From Halovulum sp039190275 (lineage in GTDB: Bacteria; Pseudomonadota; Alphaproteobacteria; Rhodobacterales; Rhodobacteraceae): DNA of 7,405 bases. The notes beneath the pieces were generated by a model. It did no database searches and had not been told where the DNA came from. It was given only the letters and a program-made list of their open reading frames with translations. Every line of letters starts with the position of its first letter. Position 1 is the first letter of the stretch. The position numbers and the translations under genes were made by a program. Location: contig JBCCYF010000173.1 of the NCBI GenBank assembly GCA_039190275.1, positions 1 to 7,405 on the forward strand, in the 5' to 3' direction. This document shows, in pieces, positions 6,271-7,405 of the stretch.

Positions 6271-6296
6271 GGTCGGCCCCAATTCTGAGGCCGACC
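6271..6296 (-). other. Stem-loop between the TRAP binding-protein gene and the permease genes
   Basis: GGTCGGCC (6271-6278) and GGCCGACC (6289-6296) form a perfect 8-bp GC-rich stem with a 10-nt loop. AT-rich flanks (ATAAC and TTAT) could extend it with a bulge. It begins 21 bp after the binding-protein stop and ends 83 bp before the small-permease start. No T-run follows in the direction of transcription. It therefore looks more like an mRNA-stabilising or partially terminating hairpin than a full terminator. Such an element would let the cell make more binding protein than permease from one transcript. The rest of the 129-bp gap (6188-6316) shows only a short palindrome, GACCGGTC at 6222-6229. 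Confidence 0.6.
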
Positions 6297-6316
6297 TTAT
6301 GCTTAAACCGGGGTGA

Positions 6317-7405
6317 TCAGCCTTTCCACCACCTGCGCGGCTCAACATTTTCAGCCAACATGTCCGCGGGGACTTCGCGGGCGATGTCATAGATTTCCTG
6401 ATAAGTATCGATACCGCCGGCCCAGCCGTTGAGGCGCTCGCGCCACTGTTCCCACAGCTGCGGTTGGAATTCGGGCGACGACATTTCCTCGGCCATCTTG
6501 ATCTCGGAGTCCGGCAGGAACACCGGCTTCACATCGTTCTCGACAAAAATGGTGCCGGGCAACTGCGGGTCGCTGTAGCCGACCGTGTTGACAAGTGCCG
6601 CTTCATTTGCCGCCTGCACATGGGCTTGCGTCCAGTACGCGCTTTCCAGTACGGCGTCCTGCAAGGCACCGTCCAGGCTGTCGAACACGGATGCGGACAT
6701 GGCAGTATGCTCGGTCCCGCAGAAGAACCGCAGATCGACCGACTGGCTGACCACTGGCGACATGTTCGCATAGGCAACGGCCGACGCCCAGGTCTCTGCG
6801 CCGTCGATAAGGCCCTGCTTGAGGCCATCGAGGGTCTCTTCCCAGGCAACCGGAACCGGATTGAGGTTGAGCGCCTGCATGGCGATCCGTCCCAACTGCG
6901 TACCCGTCACACGGTTCTTGCTCCCGAAAAGGTCTTCAAGCTTGGTGACCGGCTTGTCCTGCCAGCCAAGACCCATCTGAATTCCGCGCAGTTCGCAATG
7001 GGTGAACAGGAACTTCAGCCCGTGCCGCTTCTCGAACGGATCACGCAGGATCTCAACACTCTTGGGATGGTACATGAAGTGGTATTGCGAGGCACGCCCG
7101 GGGAACATGAACGCATAGTCCAGGACGTTCAGATAGGGTGCGCCACCGGCGGAGTTCTGGGTCGACGCGGCATAGATGTCGACAATACCCTGCTGCGCTT
7201 TTTCAACACAGGAAAGCTGACCACAGATCTGGTTGTCGCCGATAAACTCGATTCGAATTTCGCCATCGGTGCGCGCCTCAAGGTCCCGCGCGAATTCCAA
7301 TGTTCCGGCACGCTCGATCAACAGGTTGCGGGCGTTGAAGCCGGCAGCGCCGAACTTGAACGTGTGTTTTGCCTCTTTGGAGAAGCGCCGTTCGTAAGTC
7401 GATTC
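6317..7405 (-). CDS. TRAP transporter substrate-binding protein (DctP type), N-terminus beyond right edge
   Basis: Periplasmic protein that captures the substrate for the TRAP permease. The frame stays open to the right edge, giving 362 visible residues. The TTG at 7321 is internal, because the 28 codons above it (ESTYERRFSKEAKHTFKFGA onward) continue the fold. The signal peptide and first strand are missing. Family features are FARDLEARTDGEIRIEFIGD (38-57), QQGIVDIYAAST (71-82), the NRVTGTQLGRIAMQALNLNP region (164-183) with Arg165 at the place of the family's carboxylate-binding arginine, and TLDGLKQGLIDGAE (191-204). Four cysteines (visible residues 61, 66, 137, 229) are unusual for an exported binding protein and may form disulfides. 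It is the first visible gene of the operon, upstream of the two permeases. The substrate is probably an organic or sugar acid, with the identity unknown. Confidence 0.93.
   Translation of the reverse strand, partial: ESTYERRFSKEAKHTFKFGAAGFNARNLLIERAGTLEFARDLEARTDGEIRIEFIGDNQICGQLSCVEKAQQGIVDIYAASTQNSAGGAPYLNVLDYAFMFPGRASQYHFMYHPKSVEILRDPFEKRHGLKFLFTHCELRGIQMGLGWQDKPVTKLEDLFGSKNRVTGTQLGRIAMQALNLNPVPVAWEETLDGLKQGLIDGAETWASAVAYANMSPVVSQSVDLRFFCGTEHTAMSASVFDSLDGALQDAVLESAYWTQAHVQAANEAALVNTVGYSDPQLPGTIFVENDVKPVFLPDSEIKMAEEMSSPEFQPQLWEQWRERLNGWAGGIDTYQEIYDIAREVPADMLAENVEPRRWWKG

Noticed and set aside
1..7405. Mobile elements, CRISPR arrays, tRNA or other RNA genes, toxin-antitoxin or defence genes
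   Set aside because: No transposase-like frame, direct-repeat array, cloverleaf-like segment or small gene pair was seen. Almost the whole window is occupied by transporter and regulator genes.

Overview
The window looks like a piece of an alphaproteobacterial chromosome, most likely from a Rhodobacterales (Roseobacter-type) bacterium. This is an inference from the high GC content, the density of periplasmic-binding-protein-dependent uptake systems, the TRAP transporter with an attached IclR regulator, and the style of the proteins. No rRNA, tRNA, CRISPR, insertion sequence or phage gene is visible.

Left half (1-3256): a carbohydrate ABC uptake locus with its own regulator. On the minus strand a promoter and operator region (about 2122-2208) is followed by a MalK/UgpC-type ATPase (2086 to 1004). 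After a 36-bp gap comes a family 1 extracellular solute-binding protein, which starts at 967 and runs off the left edge. The permease genes are not in the window and presumably lie further left. A LacI-family regulator (2246-3256, plus strand) is transcribed divergently from the ATPase. Its sequence resembles the gluconate repressor GntR. The intergenic region holds a 16-bp dyad of the layout A-n-GTTA-n-CG-n-TAAC-n-T, which is the layout remembered for GntR operators. The dyad sits against a candidate -35 box. This suggests that the regulator represses the ABC operon and perhaps itself until the sugar or sugar acid is present.

Middle (3257-3363): a 107-bp convergent intergenic region between the LacI gene and the next cluster, with only weak hairpins.

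Right half (3364-7405, all minus strand): a tripartite TRAP uptake operon in the order substrate-binding protein (N-terminus cut by the right edge), then a hairpin-containing 129-bp gap, small permease, large permease (joined to the small permease by a TGATG overlap), then an IclR-family regulator 14 bp downstream. The IclR gene is probably co-transcribed and probably controls the operon. The substrate is likely a carboxylate, because the binding protein keeps the family's ligand-binding arginine region, but the exact compound cannot be read from sequence.

Overall this is a substrate-uptake region with two independently regulated transporters lying tail to tail. I see no wholly new system. 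The points most worth checking are the operator and promoter architecture at 2122-2208, the hairpin between the TRAP binding protein and its permeases, the enlarged five-helix small permease, and the G-tract ribosome binding sites.
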